A DNA stretch of 64,000 nucleotides. It comes from Pseudarthrobacter sp. BIM B-2242 (lineage in GTDB: Bacteria > Actinomycetota > Actinomycetes > Actinomycetales > Micrococcaceae). The stretch is taken from assembly GCF_014764445.1 (NCBI RefSeq), contig NZ_CP061721.1:2294001-2358000 (forward strand). The letters are read 5' to 3'. The position numbers and the translations under genes were made by a program. Below, piece after piece: positions 8,667 through 16,353 of this stretch (positions within the stretch are counted from its first letter, which is position 1; each line of letters begins with the position of its first letter). Below the pieces are notes generated by a model that was not told the origin of the DNA, did not search any database, and saw nothing but the letters and a program-made list of their open reading frames with translations.

Positions 8667-8885
8667 TTGCGTCCTTGGCTTTGTACCATTGACGGCTACC
8701 GGCCAGCAGATGTGGCGGTGGTGCCGCAATGAATTGAGTTTGGGGAACACGGAAGAACTCCACAAGGACGCAGCCGCGACTGTTACGCCTGGAATGAAGT
8801 TGTCCGTGAGCAAATGTCAGGCCCACATGGGGGCACCCACACCCTCCATAGCGGAGGATCGCTGACACGTTACCTCGGTAACTTG
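8667..8885 (-). promoter_or_regulatory. Structured 5' leader of metF-metE with anti-Shine-Dalgarno (candidate riboswitch)
   Basis: About 215 nt of untranslated RNA. A closing stem (TGTCAG/CTGACA, plus positions 8862-8867 with 8815-8820, plus a G.U pair) encloses a CCTCC/GGAGG hairpin (8853-8857 with 8843-8847) and a further GC-rich arm. Downstream, minus-strand TGCGTCCTTG (8772-8763) is perfectly complementary to CAAGGACGCA (8677-8668), which contains the metF ribosome site. A GCGG-CCGC hairpin lies within the loop. I do not recognise the SAM-I, SAM-IV, SAH or cobalamin consensus. The pairing is seen; the regulatory role is inferred. Confidence 0.6.
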
Positions 8886-8891
8886 TATAGA

Positions 8892-8920
8892 ACTCTAGGA
8901 TCCCAAGGGACGCCGTTCAA
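8892..8920 (-). promoter_or_regulatory. Promoter of metF-metE
   Basis: TTGAAC (-35, 8915-8920) and TAGAGT (-10, 8892-8897) with a 17-base spacer, read on the minus strand. It predicts a start near 8885. The remainder of the gap up to 8983 shows nothing else recognisable. Confidence 0.55.
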
Positions 8921-8983
8921 GTCCACCACCGAATTAAGACGCGGGTTTACGCCTTATTGCGTCACACTGCAGAATTTTGTTCG

Positions 8984-9763
8984 TCACCAGGGCTTGTCAG
9001 GACCCGCACCGAAGTCATCGTCGCTCAGGTACTCGTCCCGTTCACGCCCCGAATTCCGTTCACTTTGGGCATCGCGGGTGCTCTTGTTGAGCTCCTCGAG
9101 CCGGCTCTGGTGTCCCGGCTCGGCAGGAGTGTCCTCCTGCCCGGGTGAAGATCCCGGGTCCGGCGCAGTGCCGGCGGCCGCTTCTGCAGACTTTTGGGTT
9201 AGCCGCTCCGCTGCCTGTTCCAGCTTTTCCCCTGTCTCGGCCTCGGCACGCTCCGCTCCCCCGCCTGCTCCCCCGCCTGCTTCGGCGGCTGCGTCGAAGC
9301 AGCCGGCCGGCGCAGCCTCCACCACCGCCAGGCCTTCGGTGAAGAGCCGGGCAGCCGCCGTCGGATCCCCTGCAGCGGCCCGGGCATCACCGAGGCGCTC
9401 TATGCTGAGCGCAAGATTGACCCTGATGACGCATTCGTCATCCTGGCCCGCCACCTCCAGCGCTTCCTCGAAACGCTGCCGGGCTCCGGCGAAGTCGCCG
9501 GCGAGGAACAGGCCGTCACCTTCCGCGAACGGCGCCTTGTGCGGTTCAGTAAAGTTGGCGATGCGCAGCCCCGCCACGGCCTCTGCCACTGCCCGCGGGT
9601 CGCCTGCTTCGAAGGCCCGTGCAGCGTTGCCGGCCAGCACACCCACGCTGAGCAGCTTGGCAGCCAGGCACAGTGTCAGCAGAACAGGCAGCAAAGACCA
9701 CCAGAGCAGCCGACGGCGGCTCGCGAGCCTGTGCCCGGACGGCACCTGTGCGGGGTGCGTCAT
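8984..9763 (-). CDS. TPR-like membrane-anchored protein of the MoxR/VWA operon
   Basis: 259-residue protein with one N-terminal membrane helix (LLWWSLLPVLLTLCLAAKLL), then alpha-helical tetratricopeptide-like repeats (about residues 45-160: AGNAARAFEAGDPRAVAEAV, GDFAGARQRFEEALEVAG, GDPTAAARLFTEGL) and a charged, proline/glutamate-rich low-complexity tail. It occupies the place of BatC-type TPR proteins at the end of bat operons. The start overlaps the stop of the upstream VWA gene by ATGA. It probably scaffolds the VWA proteins at the membrane. Confidence 0.75.
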   Translation of the reverse strand: MTHPAQVPSGHRLASRRRLLWWSLLPVLLTLCLAAKLLSVGVLAGNAARAFEAGDPRAVAEAVAGLRIANFTEPHKAPFAEGDGLFLAGDFAGARQRFEEALEVAGQDDECVIRVNLALSIERLGDARAAAGDPTAAARLFTEGLAVVEAAPAGCFDAAAEAGGGAGGGAERAEAETGEKLEQAAERLTQKSAEAAAGTAPDPGSSPGQEDTPAEPGHQSRLEELNKSTRDAQSERNSGRERDEYLSDDDFGAGPDKPW

Positions 9764-10827
9764 TTCCGTGCCTCCTCTGCGTGCCGGACTGCGGCTTTCT
9801 GTGCGTCGTCAGGCACCACAGACGCACGCGGGAGCCGCCGCCAGTGGAGCAGCAACAGGAACGCCTCGCGCAGGCCCAGCAGGAATGCCCCGAACGCGAG
9901 GATCCAGTAGAACTCGGTCCGGCCATCAGGTCCGGAACCTTCCGGAGCCCGCTGCAGCTCGCCCGGGTCCGCGGCCTGCATCATGGGCGCCACCGCGTCT
10001 CCGGCCGAACGGTGGACATAGGGGATGCCGAGCTGGTCCGCGATCCACTGGAGCCGGCCCTCGTCGATCACAGACAGTGCGTCCCTGCCGCTCCCGGTGG
10101 TGCGGTCCTGGATGTATCCGCCGTCAGTGCCGGAACGCTGACCCGTGTTCTCCTTCATCCGGCCACCTTCGGGCGTGCCGTAGCCCAGCACCGCTCCCCC
10201 GTTGACCAGTCCGCCGTCGGGCTTGATCGCCTCCGGTGCCGCTGCACTGGTTTGTTCCCCGTCGCCGAGGTAGTAGACCAGCCGGGGCCGTTCGGGGTGG
10301 CTGTCCCGGGCGGCGCGCAGCCGCTCTGTCAGCAGCTTCCCGGCGGCGGTAACGCTGCTTCCCTTCGAAAAGGCGGTCACCTGGGGCTGCAGTATTGCGA
10401 CGGCCGTGTCCAGCGCCGTCGTGTCCGTGGTGAGGGGCATCCGGACCACGGCGCTGCTGTCGAACGTCAGCAGGGAGAACCGGGCTCCGGCGAGTTCACC
10501 GGCGACGGCCATGATGTCCCGGCGCACGCCGTCCAGCCGGGGCGAGCCGCTTCCGTAGTCTTCGGCCACGATGCTGCTGCTGGTGTCCACCACAAAAAAG
10601 ACATTGACGTCGGCGGTGGCGGCCTGGCTGCTCCCGCCGGGAACACCGGGGCGGAGGGCCGCAGCAAGGAGCAGCAGTACCATGGCGCTCCGGAACAGCC
10701 ACTCCCGCCGCTGCCGGCTGCCGGCCGGTCCGCGGGACGCCACGGCCAGCCGCCAGCCAAGGAAAACCGCCGACGCGGTGACGAGGATGGCCATCAGCCA
10801 CCAGGGAAGGATCGGCTGCAGGGTCAT
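9760..10827 (-). CDS. VWA domain membrane protein (BatB-like)
   Basis: 355-residue membrane protein with two N-terminal helices, a von Willebrand A domain on the outer face and a C-terminal helix (FYWILAFGAFLLGLREAFLLLL). The metal-ion-dependent adhesion site is intact (VDTSSS near residue 80, matching DxSxS). YYLGDGEQTS continues the fold. It resembles BatB of Bacteroides aerotolerance operons, which MoxR-type AAA proteins are thought to remodel. ATGA overlaps on both sides couple it to its neighbours. Confidence 0.85.
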   Translation of the reverse strand: MTLQPILPWWLMAILVTASAVFLGWRLAVASRGPAGSRQRREWLFRSAMVLLLLAAALRPGVPGGSSQAATADVNVFFVVDTSSSIVAEDYGSGSPRLDGVRRDIMAVAGELAGARFSLLTFDSSAVVRMPLTTDTTALDTAVAILQPQVTAFSKGSSVTAAGKLLTERLRAARDSHPERPRLVYYLGDGEQTSAAAPEAIKPDGGLVNGGAVLGYGTPEGGRMKENTGQRSGTDGGYIQDRTTGSGRDALSVIDEGRLQWIADQLGIPYVHRSAGDAVAPMMQAADPGELQRAPEGSGPDGRTEFYWILAFGAFLLGLREAFLLLLHWRRLPRASVVPDDAQKAAVRHAEEARK

Positions 10828-11825
10828 GGCCTCAGCCGCCAGGATGCGCCGGCCAGCACCAGGCCGGAGAGCAGTGCCACTGTCAGCGGCACATCAGGAA
10901 CGTCCGTGACAACGGCGCGGGGGGCGCCCTGCAGTGCGGCGGCTTCCGTGTCCTGCACGCGCCGCACAATGTCCGCCACGGCATCGGGAGTGTCCAGCGC
11001 GTAGTAGGCACCGCCGCTGGCATCGGCTGCCGCACGCAGCGTGGCCCCGGGCTGGTCAGGGTCAGGGCCGTAATCGAAGTCCCCGGGATTCAGCGCGTAC
11101 ACACGCACGCCGGCCTCCTGTGCCAGGACACCCGCCTGTTCAAGGGTGAAAATCGGGTCGCCGGAGAGGAAGTTGTCTGTCGCGAGGACAACGGACCGCG
11201 AGCGCTGCTGGCTGTCGGCACCACCCGACCCGGCGCCGGGGAAGCCGTTGACGCAGGAGGCCAGACCGTCGCCGATCAGCGACGATCCCCGGCCGCTCCA
11301 CGTGCCGTCCAGGAACCCCGCACTGCCGGGGTCGCCGTCGAAGGCATCCTTGGCAAGCGTGAGTTGTTCCTGCACGTACTCGTAGTCGTCGGTGAGCGGG
11401 AAGACCTGGACGGCGCTGCTGTCGAAGATGGTCAGGCCTACGCGTTCGCCGTCAAACTCCTTCGCCAGGACGCCGAAGACCTCCACCACGGCAGCGTCGG
11501 CGCTGCTCATGGAGCCGGAGGTGTCCAGGCACAGCATGATGTCCCGGTTCCGCTGCCCGGGGCTGATGGTGGTCAGTTCCGCCGGCCGGGCAGCGGCGGC
11601 CACGGCGGACACCAGCAAGGTGGCTGCTGCGAGCGCGGCCACGGCGAGCCAGCGCCGGTGGCGCCGCAGGGCGGCCTGGTATTCGGGCAGGGCGGTGAGG
11701 CGGTCCGCGTTGGCTACCAGCCGTCGTCGTTCGTTTGCCTGCGGGTCAGGACGGTACGCACGCCAGAGTGCTGCACCAGCAAGAACGGCGGCCGGCGGGA
11801 TCAGCCACCAGAACATCAGTTCCAT
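10824..11825 (-). CDS. VWA domain membrane protein (BatA-like)
   Basis: 333 residues with N-terminal helices, a VWA domain with intact MIDAS (LDTSGSMSS) and a C-terminal helix (VALLSGLVLAGASWRL). It resembles BatA, the partner of the second VWA protein encoded directly downstream. I prefer the ATG at 11825 over the GTG at 11831 because AGGCGG is then 7 bases upstream. It overlaps the preceding gene by 10 bases. A loop carrying a cysteine and several glycines (GLASCVNGFPGAGSGGADSQ) interrupts the VWA domain. Confidence 0.85.
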   Translation of the reverse strand: MELMFWWLIPPAAVLAGAALWRAYRPDPQANERRRLVANADRLTALPEYQAALRRHRRWLAVAALAAATLLVSAVAAAARPAELTTISPGQRNRDIMLCLDTSGSMSSADAAVVEVFGVLAKEFDGERVGLTIFDSSAVQVFPLTDDYEYVQEQLTLAKDAFDGDPGSAGFLDGTWSGRGSSLIGDGLASCVNGFPGAGSGGADSQQRSRSVVLATDNFLSGDPIFTLEQAGVLAQEAGVRVYALNPGDFDYGPDPDQPGATLRAAADASGGAYYALDTPDAVADIVRRVQDTEAAALQGAPRAVVTDVPDVPLTVALLSGLVLAGASWRLRP

Positions 11826-12286
11826 TGCCACACCGCCTGGCGCGCCGTCTCGGCCGATTGCTCAACCTGCGGCAGCGGCTCCAGCCCGAACTCACCCGGG
11901 TAGATCCTGCGGACGGCTTCAGCAACCGCCGGCAGAGGGTGGGCGTGCAGCTCAGCCAGCGTCATGCGTGGAGCATCAACACCCGTGACGTCACGGGCGA
12001 ACCTGCGCACCAGCAGGCTCAGCTCAAGGTGCGACTCCCGGGCAGTCAGGAGCCCGGCGGCGGCATCGGCCGTCACGGCGTCGATCCTGTGCACGTAGGC
12101 CGCCTTCAGGTCGTTAAGGTCCGACGGCGGGGTGAACCGGGCCAGCGGCGGGGGTGACCTGCGCGGCCGCGTGCTGAGGAGCACAAAGCCGTACCAGGCC
12201 AGGATCACGGCGAGAAGGGCCAGGCCCGCCCACAGCCAGCCCGTGCTGTACGGGAGCGGTCCGATGATGCCGGGGTCAGCCTGCAC
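11816..12286 (-). CDS. Small membrane protein of the MoxR operon (DUF4381-like)
   Basis: 156 residues with one membrane helix (about residues 14-38) followed by a cytoplasmic helical domain with LNDLKAAYVHRID and LELSLLVRRFARDVTGVDA. The position between DUF58 and VWA genes and the single-helix layout match DUF4381-type proteins of other MoxR operons, but sequence similarity is weak. The GTG start overlaps the DUF58 gene by 11 bases. Confidence 0.65.
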   Translation of the reverse strand: MQADPGIIGPLPYSTGWLWAGLALLAVILAWYGFVLLSTRPRRSPPPLARFTPPSDLNDLKAAYVHRIDAVTADAAAGLLTARESHLELSLLVRRFARDVTGVDAPRMTLAELHAHPLPAVAEAVRRIYPGEFGLEPLPQVEQSAETARQAVWQWN

Positions 12287-13160
12287 GCCGGTGCCTTTCC
12301 AGGAGGGCGAACAGTTCAGTCATGACCGTGCTGCTTCCGGTCACGTGGCCTTGGGTGATGCCGGTCCGGCGGAACATGGCCTGCCTGCCGGCGTCCCGCT
12401 CCTCCGCGGCCCTGGCGTAGGCCGCGGTGACAGCTGCGGAAGCAGCCAGGTGCCCCAACAGCGCGGAGGAGTCGGCCACGTTCAAGGCGTCCTGCGGGAT
12501 GCTGCCGTCCCCGGCCAGGTCAGCGTCCCGGACGGTGAGCCACAGGATCTCATGCTGGGCGCGGAGCCGGCGCAGCAGCTGCTCAGTGCCCGGGCTGGCG
12601 GCCAGCTCGTCGGCCACCACAAACAGCAGGAACCTGCCCTTGACCGTGCGGGCCACGTGGTCGAGATGGTCATCAATCCTGCTGGGGCCGGAGTCCGGGC
12701 CGGCAGCCGAGTCGACGTCCCGCAGGAGCCGTTCCAGGTGCGCTTCGCCGGCCTTGGCCGGAACCGTGCGCGTGCCGTTGGCGTCACCGTGGACCAGGCC
12801 CACCACATCGCCGTGCCGGTGGGCCAGGTACCCCACCACACCGAGGGCCATCACGGCGATGTCCTTTTTGGTTTCCCCGTCGCGGGCTTCAGCCGCCATG
12901 TTCCGCCCGGTGTCGGCGATCAGCAGGACTGTCTGGCGGCGAACTGCAACATACCTCTTGATGAGCGGGGAGCCATGGCGGGCGGAGGCCTTCCAATCAA
13001 TATCCCGTACGTCGTCGCCGGGAACGTAGGCGCGGAGATCGTCAAAGTCCAGGCTGCGGCCACGGAAGACGGAACCGTATTCACCGTCGAGCATGCCGCG
13101 GGCTTTCCGGTGGGCGAAGATAGCCATCTTCGACTTCACACGCTGGAGGAGACTGGTCAC
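12276..13160 (-). CDS. DUF58 domain-containing protein
   Basis: 294-residue DUF58 protein. The family signature GRSLDFDDLRAYVPGDDVRD followed by IDWKASARHG is plain near residues 33-65, and the C-terminal part is a VWA-like fold (VLLIADTGRNM). DUF58 proteins are the constant partner of MoxR ATPases and are believed to be their substrate or adaptor. The GTG start lies 8 bp after the moxR stop. Confidence 0.92.
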   Translation of the reverse strand: MTSLLQRVKSKMAIFAHRKARGMLDGEYGSVFRGRSLDFDDLRAYVPGDDVRDIDWKASARHGSPLIKRYVAVRRQTVLLIADTGRNMAAEARDGETKKDIAVMALGVVGYLAHRHGDVVGLVHGDANGTRTVPAKAGEAHLERLLRDVDSAAGPDSGPSRIDDHLDHVARTVKGRFLLFVVADELAASPGTEQLLRRLRAQHEILWLTVRDADLAGDGSIPQDALNVADSSALLGHLAASAAVTAAYARAAEERDAGRQAMFRRTGITQGHVTGSSTVMTELFALLERHRRAG

Positions 13161-13168
13161 CGCCGGGC

Positions 13169-14176
13169 TCAGGGGGTCTGGACGGACGCCACAATGGCGT
13201 CAATGATGGCCTCCACCGGCACCTGCTCGGCGACGGCGTCGAACCCCAGGATAAGGCGGTGCCGCAGGACGCGGTGGGCGAGGGACTTAACGTCCTCCGG
13301 GATGACGTGGTCCCGGCCGTTGAGCAGCGCAACGGCCCGGGCGGCCTGGCTGAAGGCGATGCTGGCGCGCGGGCTGGCGCCGAATTCTATAAAGCCGGCC
13401 AGACGGGGTTCGATGTACTGCCCGGCATTGCGGGTGACAAACACCAGGCCCACGATGTAGTTGATGATGGCCGGGTCGATGTAGATCCGCCGGACCAGGT
13501 CCTGCACTCCCACCACGGCATCGAGGGAGGCCGCGGCTGCTGGTTTCTGCTCCACCGTGAAGACGCCGGCGTCAATCCGACGGAGGATCTCCGTTTCCTC
13601 TGCCGGCGACGGATAGTCCAGCACATCCTTGAGCATAAACCGGTCCATCTGCGCCTCCGGCAACTGGTACGTGCCCTCCTGCTCGATCGGATTCTGGGTG
13701 GCGAGCACAAGGAACGGTGCGGGCAGTTTGTATTCCTGGCCCCCAATGGAGGTCTGCCGTTCCTGCATGGCTTCGAGCATGGCGCTTTGGGTCTTGGCGC
13801 TGGAGCGGTTGATTTCATCAAGGAGGACGATGTTGGCATGCACGGGGCCCAGCTGCGTGATGAAGGTGCCCTTGGCGGCGTCGTAGATCTGCGTGCCCAC
13901 GATGTCGCTCGGCAGCAGGTCCGGGGTGCACTGGATCCGGCGGAACTCGGCGCTCACGGCCTCGGCCACGGTCTGGGCGGCGGTGGTTTTCGCCAGGCCC
14001 GGAACACTCTCCAAGAGGATGTGCCCGCCGGTCAGGAGACCCACCAGCAGGGATTCACGCAGCCGTGCCTGCCCCACCACCTTGGCGTCGAAGCTGCGCG
14101 AAATATTCGCCACAACCTGCTGTGCACGGGCCAGTTCCGCCGGTTCGATGCGTGCGGGCGCACTGGTCTGAAGCAC
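13169..14176 (-). CDS. MoxR family AAA+ ATPase
   Basis: 335-residue MoxR ATPase, a chaperone-like enzyme thought to activate metal-binding VWA proteins. Walker A is SVPGLAKTTAAQTVAE, Walker B is IVLLDEINRSSAKTQ, and the sensor region ATQNPIEQEGTYQLPEAQ is textbook MoxR. An upstream extension in frame to 14485 was rejected; the GTG at 14176 has AGGGGG 7 bases upstream. It heads a six-gene minus-strand operon with DUF58, a DUF4381-like protein, two VWA proteins and a TPR protein, all spaced by 8 bp or overlapping. Confidence 0.95.
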   Translation of the reverse strand: MLQTSAPARIEPAELARAQQVVANISRSFDAKVVGQARLRESLLVGLLTGGHILLESVPGLAKTTAAQTVAEAVSAEFRRIQCTPDLLPSDIVGTQIYDAAKGTFITQLGPVHANIVLLDEINRSSAKTQSAMLEAMQERQTSIGGQEYKLPAPFLVLATQNPIEQEGTYQLPEAQMDRFMLKDVLDYPSPAEETEILRRIDAGVFTVEQKPAAAASLDAVVGVQDLVRRIYIDPAIINYIVGLVFVTRNAGQYIEPRLAGFIEFGASPRASIAFSQAARAVALLNGRDHVIPEDVKSLAHRVLRHRLILGFDAVAEQVPVEAIIDAIVASVQTP

Positions 14177-14317
14177 TGGATTTCCCCCTGATGGTGGTGC
14201 CTGATGACGATGGACTGATGGTGTTGCCTGCCGGCTGCACTCCGCCCGCCATCCTATCCAAGCCACCTGCGGATATACCCGCAATGGGGACCCCTCCCCA
14301 TGGCGGGTCCGCGGGTC

Positions 14318-14323
14318 TATCCT
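14318..14323 (+). promoter_or_regulatory. -10 element of the 67-residue gene (leaderless pattern)
   Basis: TATCCT lies 6 bases before the ATG at 14330 with no ribosome site. Confidence 0.4.
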
Positions 14324-14329
14324 GTTGCA

Positions 14330-14533
14330 ATGAAGGAGCTTCCAGCCAGTTACCAACAGTTTCTCGCCGACAAAAGCGAGATCTTCGTCCTCGCCGTCAA
14401 GCCTGTGCTGCAGCAGTCCGCTGCTGACCAGCTTCACGGAGTGCGGGTGACGTACAACATCGGTTCCACCGGCCATCAGGCCCACCTCGATGACAGCATC
14501 CCCTACGGGGTTATCGTTGAGGACATCGACTGA
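14330..14533 (+). CDS. Small conserved-looking hypothetical protein
   Basis: 67 residues, not assignable to a family I know. It begins MKELPASYQQFLADK and ends YGVIVEDID, and is acidic, soluble, without cysteines. It is divergent from moxR and convergent with the ABC permease (18 bp gap). A -10-like hexamer 6 bases before the ATG and the absence of a Shine-Dalgarno suggest a leaderless message. Codon third positions look GC-biased as in real genes here, so I believe it is coding. Confidence 0.6.
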   Translation: MKELPASYQQFLADKSEIFVLAVKPVLQQSAADQLHGVRVTYNIGSTGHQAHLDDSIPYGVIVEDID

Positions 14534-14551
14534 CTTCCTTGCCCGGCCGGG

Positions 14552-15436
14552 TCAGCCTTTGACTGCTCCCGACAAGGCGAAGGAACTGCCGGCGCCCCTG
14601 GCCACAATCACGTAGAGGGCCAGCACCGGTACTGAGTACAGGATGGAAAATGCGGCCAGCTGGCCATATGCCACGGCGCCGTGCTGTCCGAAGAAGCTGA
14701 AGATCGATACCGCTGCCGGCTGCCTTGCCTCGGACAGGAGCAGGACGAACGGGACAAAGAAGTTCCCCCAGGCCTGGATGAACACAAAGATGAACACCAC
14801 GCCCAGCCCTTGGCGCATCAAGGGCAGCACGATGGTCCGCAGCGCCGTCAATCCGGACGCGCCGTCCACCCAGGCCGCCTCTTCCAAGGACACCGGCACC
14901 GCGTCCATGAAGTTCTTCGTCATCCAGATGGCCATGGGCAGCGTGGTGGTGGCCATAAAGAAGATGGTTGCCGCCATGGAATCCAGGAGGTCCAGCTGCA
15001 CAAACAGCCCGTAGACCGGGACCATAATGGCGGTGATCGGCAGGCAGGTCCCGAACAGGATGGTGTACATAAACGGCCTGTTGAACCGCGACTGGTACCG
15101 GGAGAGCGGGTAGGCAGCCAGGACAGCTGCTATCAGGTTGACGGCCGCGGTCCCGGCAGAGAGCAGCATGCTGTTCCACAGCGGCTGGAACAGCAGGCCA
15201 GGGGTCATAATCGCAGCGAAATTATCCAGCGAAACCCGGGCGGGAAGCCGTGCCTCGTGACCGGCCGAGACGTCAAGGGATGCAAGGACCAGCCACAGCA
15301 GCGGCAACACAAAGCAGGCGCCGATCAGGATCAGGGCTGCATCCGCCGGCACCCGGGCACGATGCTGCGCGCGCGAAACAGCACCCGCTCCCGCCCGCCG
15401 CCGGGCCCCCGGTGACGCCCGCGCCGCCGTCGTCAT
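14552..15436 (-). CDS. Carbohydrate ABC transporter permease (MalG/LacG type)
   Basis: 294-residue inner-membrane permease with about six helices. The EAA loop that docks the ATPase is visible as EEAAWVDGASGLTALRTIVLP around residues 195-215. It is the second permease of a sugar importer, overlapping the first by ATGA. A basic N-terminal extension of about 30 residues precedes the first helix. Confidence 0.93.
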   Translation of the reverse strand: MTTAARASPGARRRAGAGAVSRAQHRARVPADAALILIGACFVLPLLWLVLASLDVSAGHEARLPARVSLDNFAAIMTPGLLFQPLWNSMLLSAGTAAVNLIAAVLAAYPLSRYQSRFNRPFMYTILFGTCLPITAIMVPVYGLFVQLDLLDSMAATIFFMATTTLPMAIWMTKNFMDAVPVSLEEAAWVDGASGLTALRTIVLPLMRQGLGVVFIFVFIQAWGNFFVPFVLLLSEARQPAAVSIFSFFGQHGAVAYGQLAAFSILYSVPVLALYVIVARGAGSSFALSGAVKG

Positions 15437-16350
15437 CCTTTTGACCCGCGGAGCAGCCGCACGTAAGCCGCGCCGAAGACCAGGCCGATAAGGATCAGCA
15501 CGGATGCAACCGCCGTTCCGTACCCGATATCGCCGAACTTGAAGGCTTCCTGGTACGCCAGCACAGGCAGCGTGGTGCTGGCGTTGGCGGGTCCCCCCGC
15601 CGTCATGACCCAGATCAGGGTGAACACCGCCAGCGTCTGCAGCGTGATGAGCATCAGGTTCGTAGCGATGCTGCTGCGGATCATGGGGATGGTCACGTAG
15701 GCCAGTCGCTGCCAGCCACTGGCGCCGTCCATCAGGGCGGCCTCCGTGACCTCACCGGGAACATCGTCCAGCGCCGCGCGGTACACCAGCATGGAGAACG
15801 CGGTGCCGCGCCAGATATTGGCCAGCATGATGGCCACCATCGGGAACGAATACAGCCAGTCAGGCTGGCCGAATCCCAGGCCACCCAGGATCTGGTTCAG
15901 GGTGCCGTCGCGGCTGAAGTAGGCGTAGGCGGCGAAGGCTGCCACGATCTCCGGCAGCACCCAGGCCGCTACCACCGCGGTTCCGACAACTGCGGCCACC
16001 GGCCGGCGTGCCCGCTTCATCAGCAGCGCGAGGGCAAGTCCCAGCAGGTTTTGCCCCAGGATGGCCGAGCCGCCGACGAAGACGACGGTCAGCACGAGGG
16101 ACAGCGGGAGAACGGGGTCGGTGATGAGGCGCTGGTAGTTCTCGAGCCCCACCCAGCCCGGACTGCGGGCGTTGCGGCCGGTCAGCGCAGCGTTGGTGAA
16201 TGACGCGTGGAACGCCCACAGCACGGGCCCGGCCAGGAACACCAGCAGAAGCAGCACGGCCGGCAGGACCGGCAGCAGCCGTGCCTGCCGCCGGAGATGG
16301 GGATGAAGCCGGTTTACTGTCCGCAGCCGCTGGGGAGTGGTTGTGGCCAC
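15433..16350 (-). CDS. Carbohydrate ABC transporter permease (MalF type)
   Basis: 305-residue permease with six or seven helices and an EAA loop (VTEAALMDGASGWQRLAYVTIP, about residues 205-226). It pairs with the downstream MalG-type permease. The GTG start lies 3 bp after the binding-protein gene, so all three are co-transcribed. No ATPase gene is in the window; such importers commonly borrow a shared MsmK/MsiK-type ATPase. Confidence 0.93.
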   Translation of the reverse strand: MATTTPQRLRTVNRLHPHLRRQARLLPVLPAVLLLLVFLAGPVLWAFHASFTNAALTGRNARSPGWVGLENYQRLITDPVLPLSLVLTVVFVGGSAILGQNLLGLALALLMKRARRPVAAVVGTAVVAAWVLPEIVAAFAAYAYFSRDGTLNQILGGLGFGQPDWLYSFPMVAIMLANIWRGTAFSMLVYRAALDDVPGEVTEAALMDGASGWQRLAYVTIPMIRSSIATNLMLITLQTLAVFTLIWVMTAGGPANASTTLPVLAYQEAFKFGDIGYGTAVASVLILIGLVFGAAYVRLLRGSKG

Positions 16351-16353
16351 AGG

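Noticed and set aside
8667..8813. 49-residue N-terminal extension of MetF
   Set aside because: Protein composition is atypical, and the ATG at 8666 has a ribosome site and gives family length; the DNA is explained as leader RNA.
8667..8885. SAM-IV or cobalamin riboswitch in front of metF
   Set aside because: A GGTGCC-like stretch is present but I cannot match the conserved core or B12 box; left as unassigned leader.
12132..13460. 442-codon plus-strand ORF opposite DUF58 and moxR
   Set aside because: Mirror-frame artefact of GC-rich coding; the minus-strand proteins carry full family motifs.
14177..14485. 103-residue N-terminal extension of MoxR
   Set aside because: Overlaps a divergent small gene and lacks a ribosome site, whereas the GTG at 14176 has AGGGGG at ideal distance.
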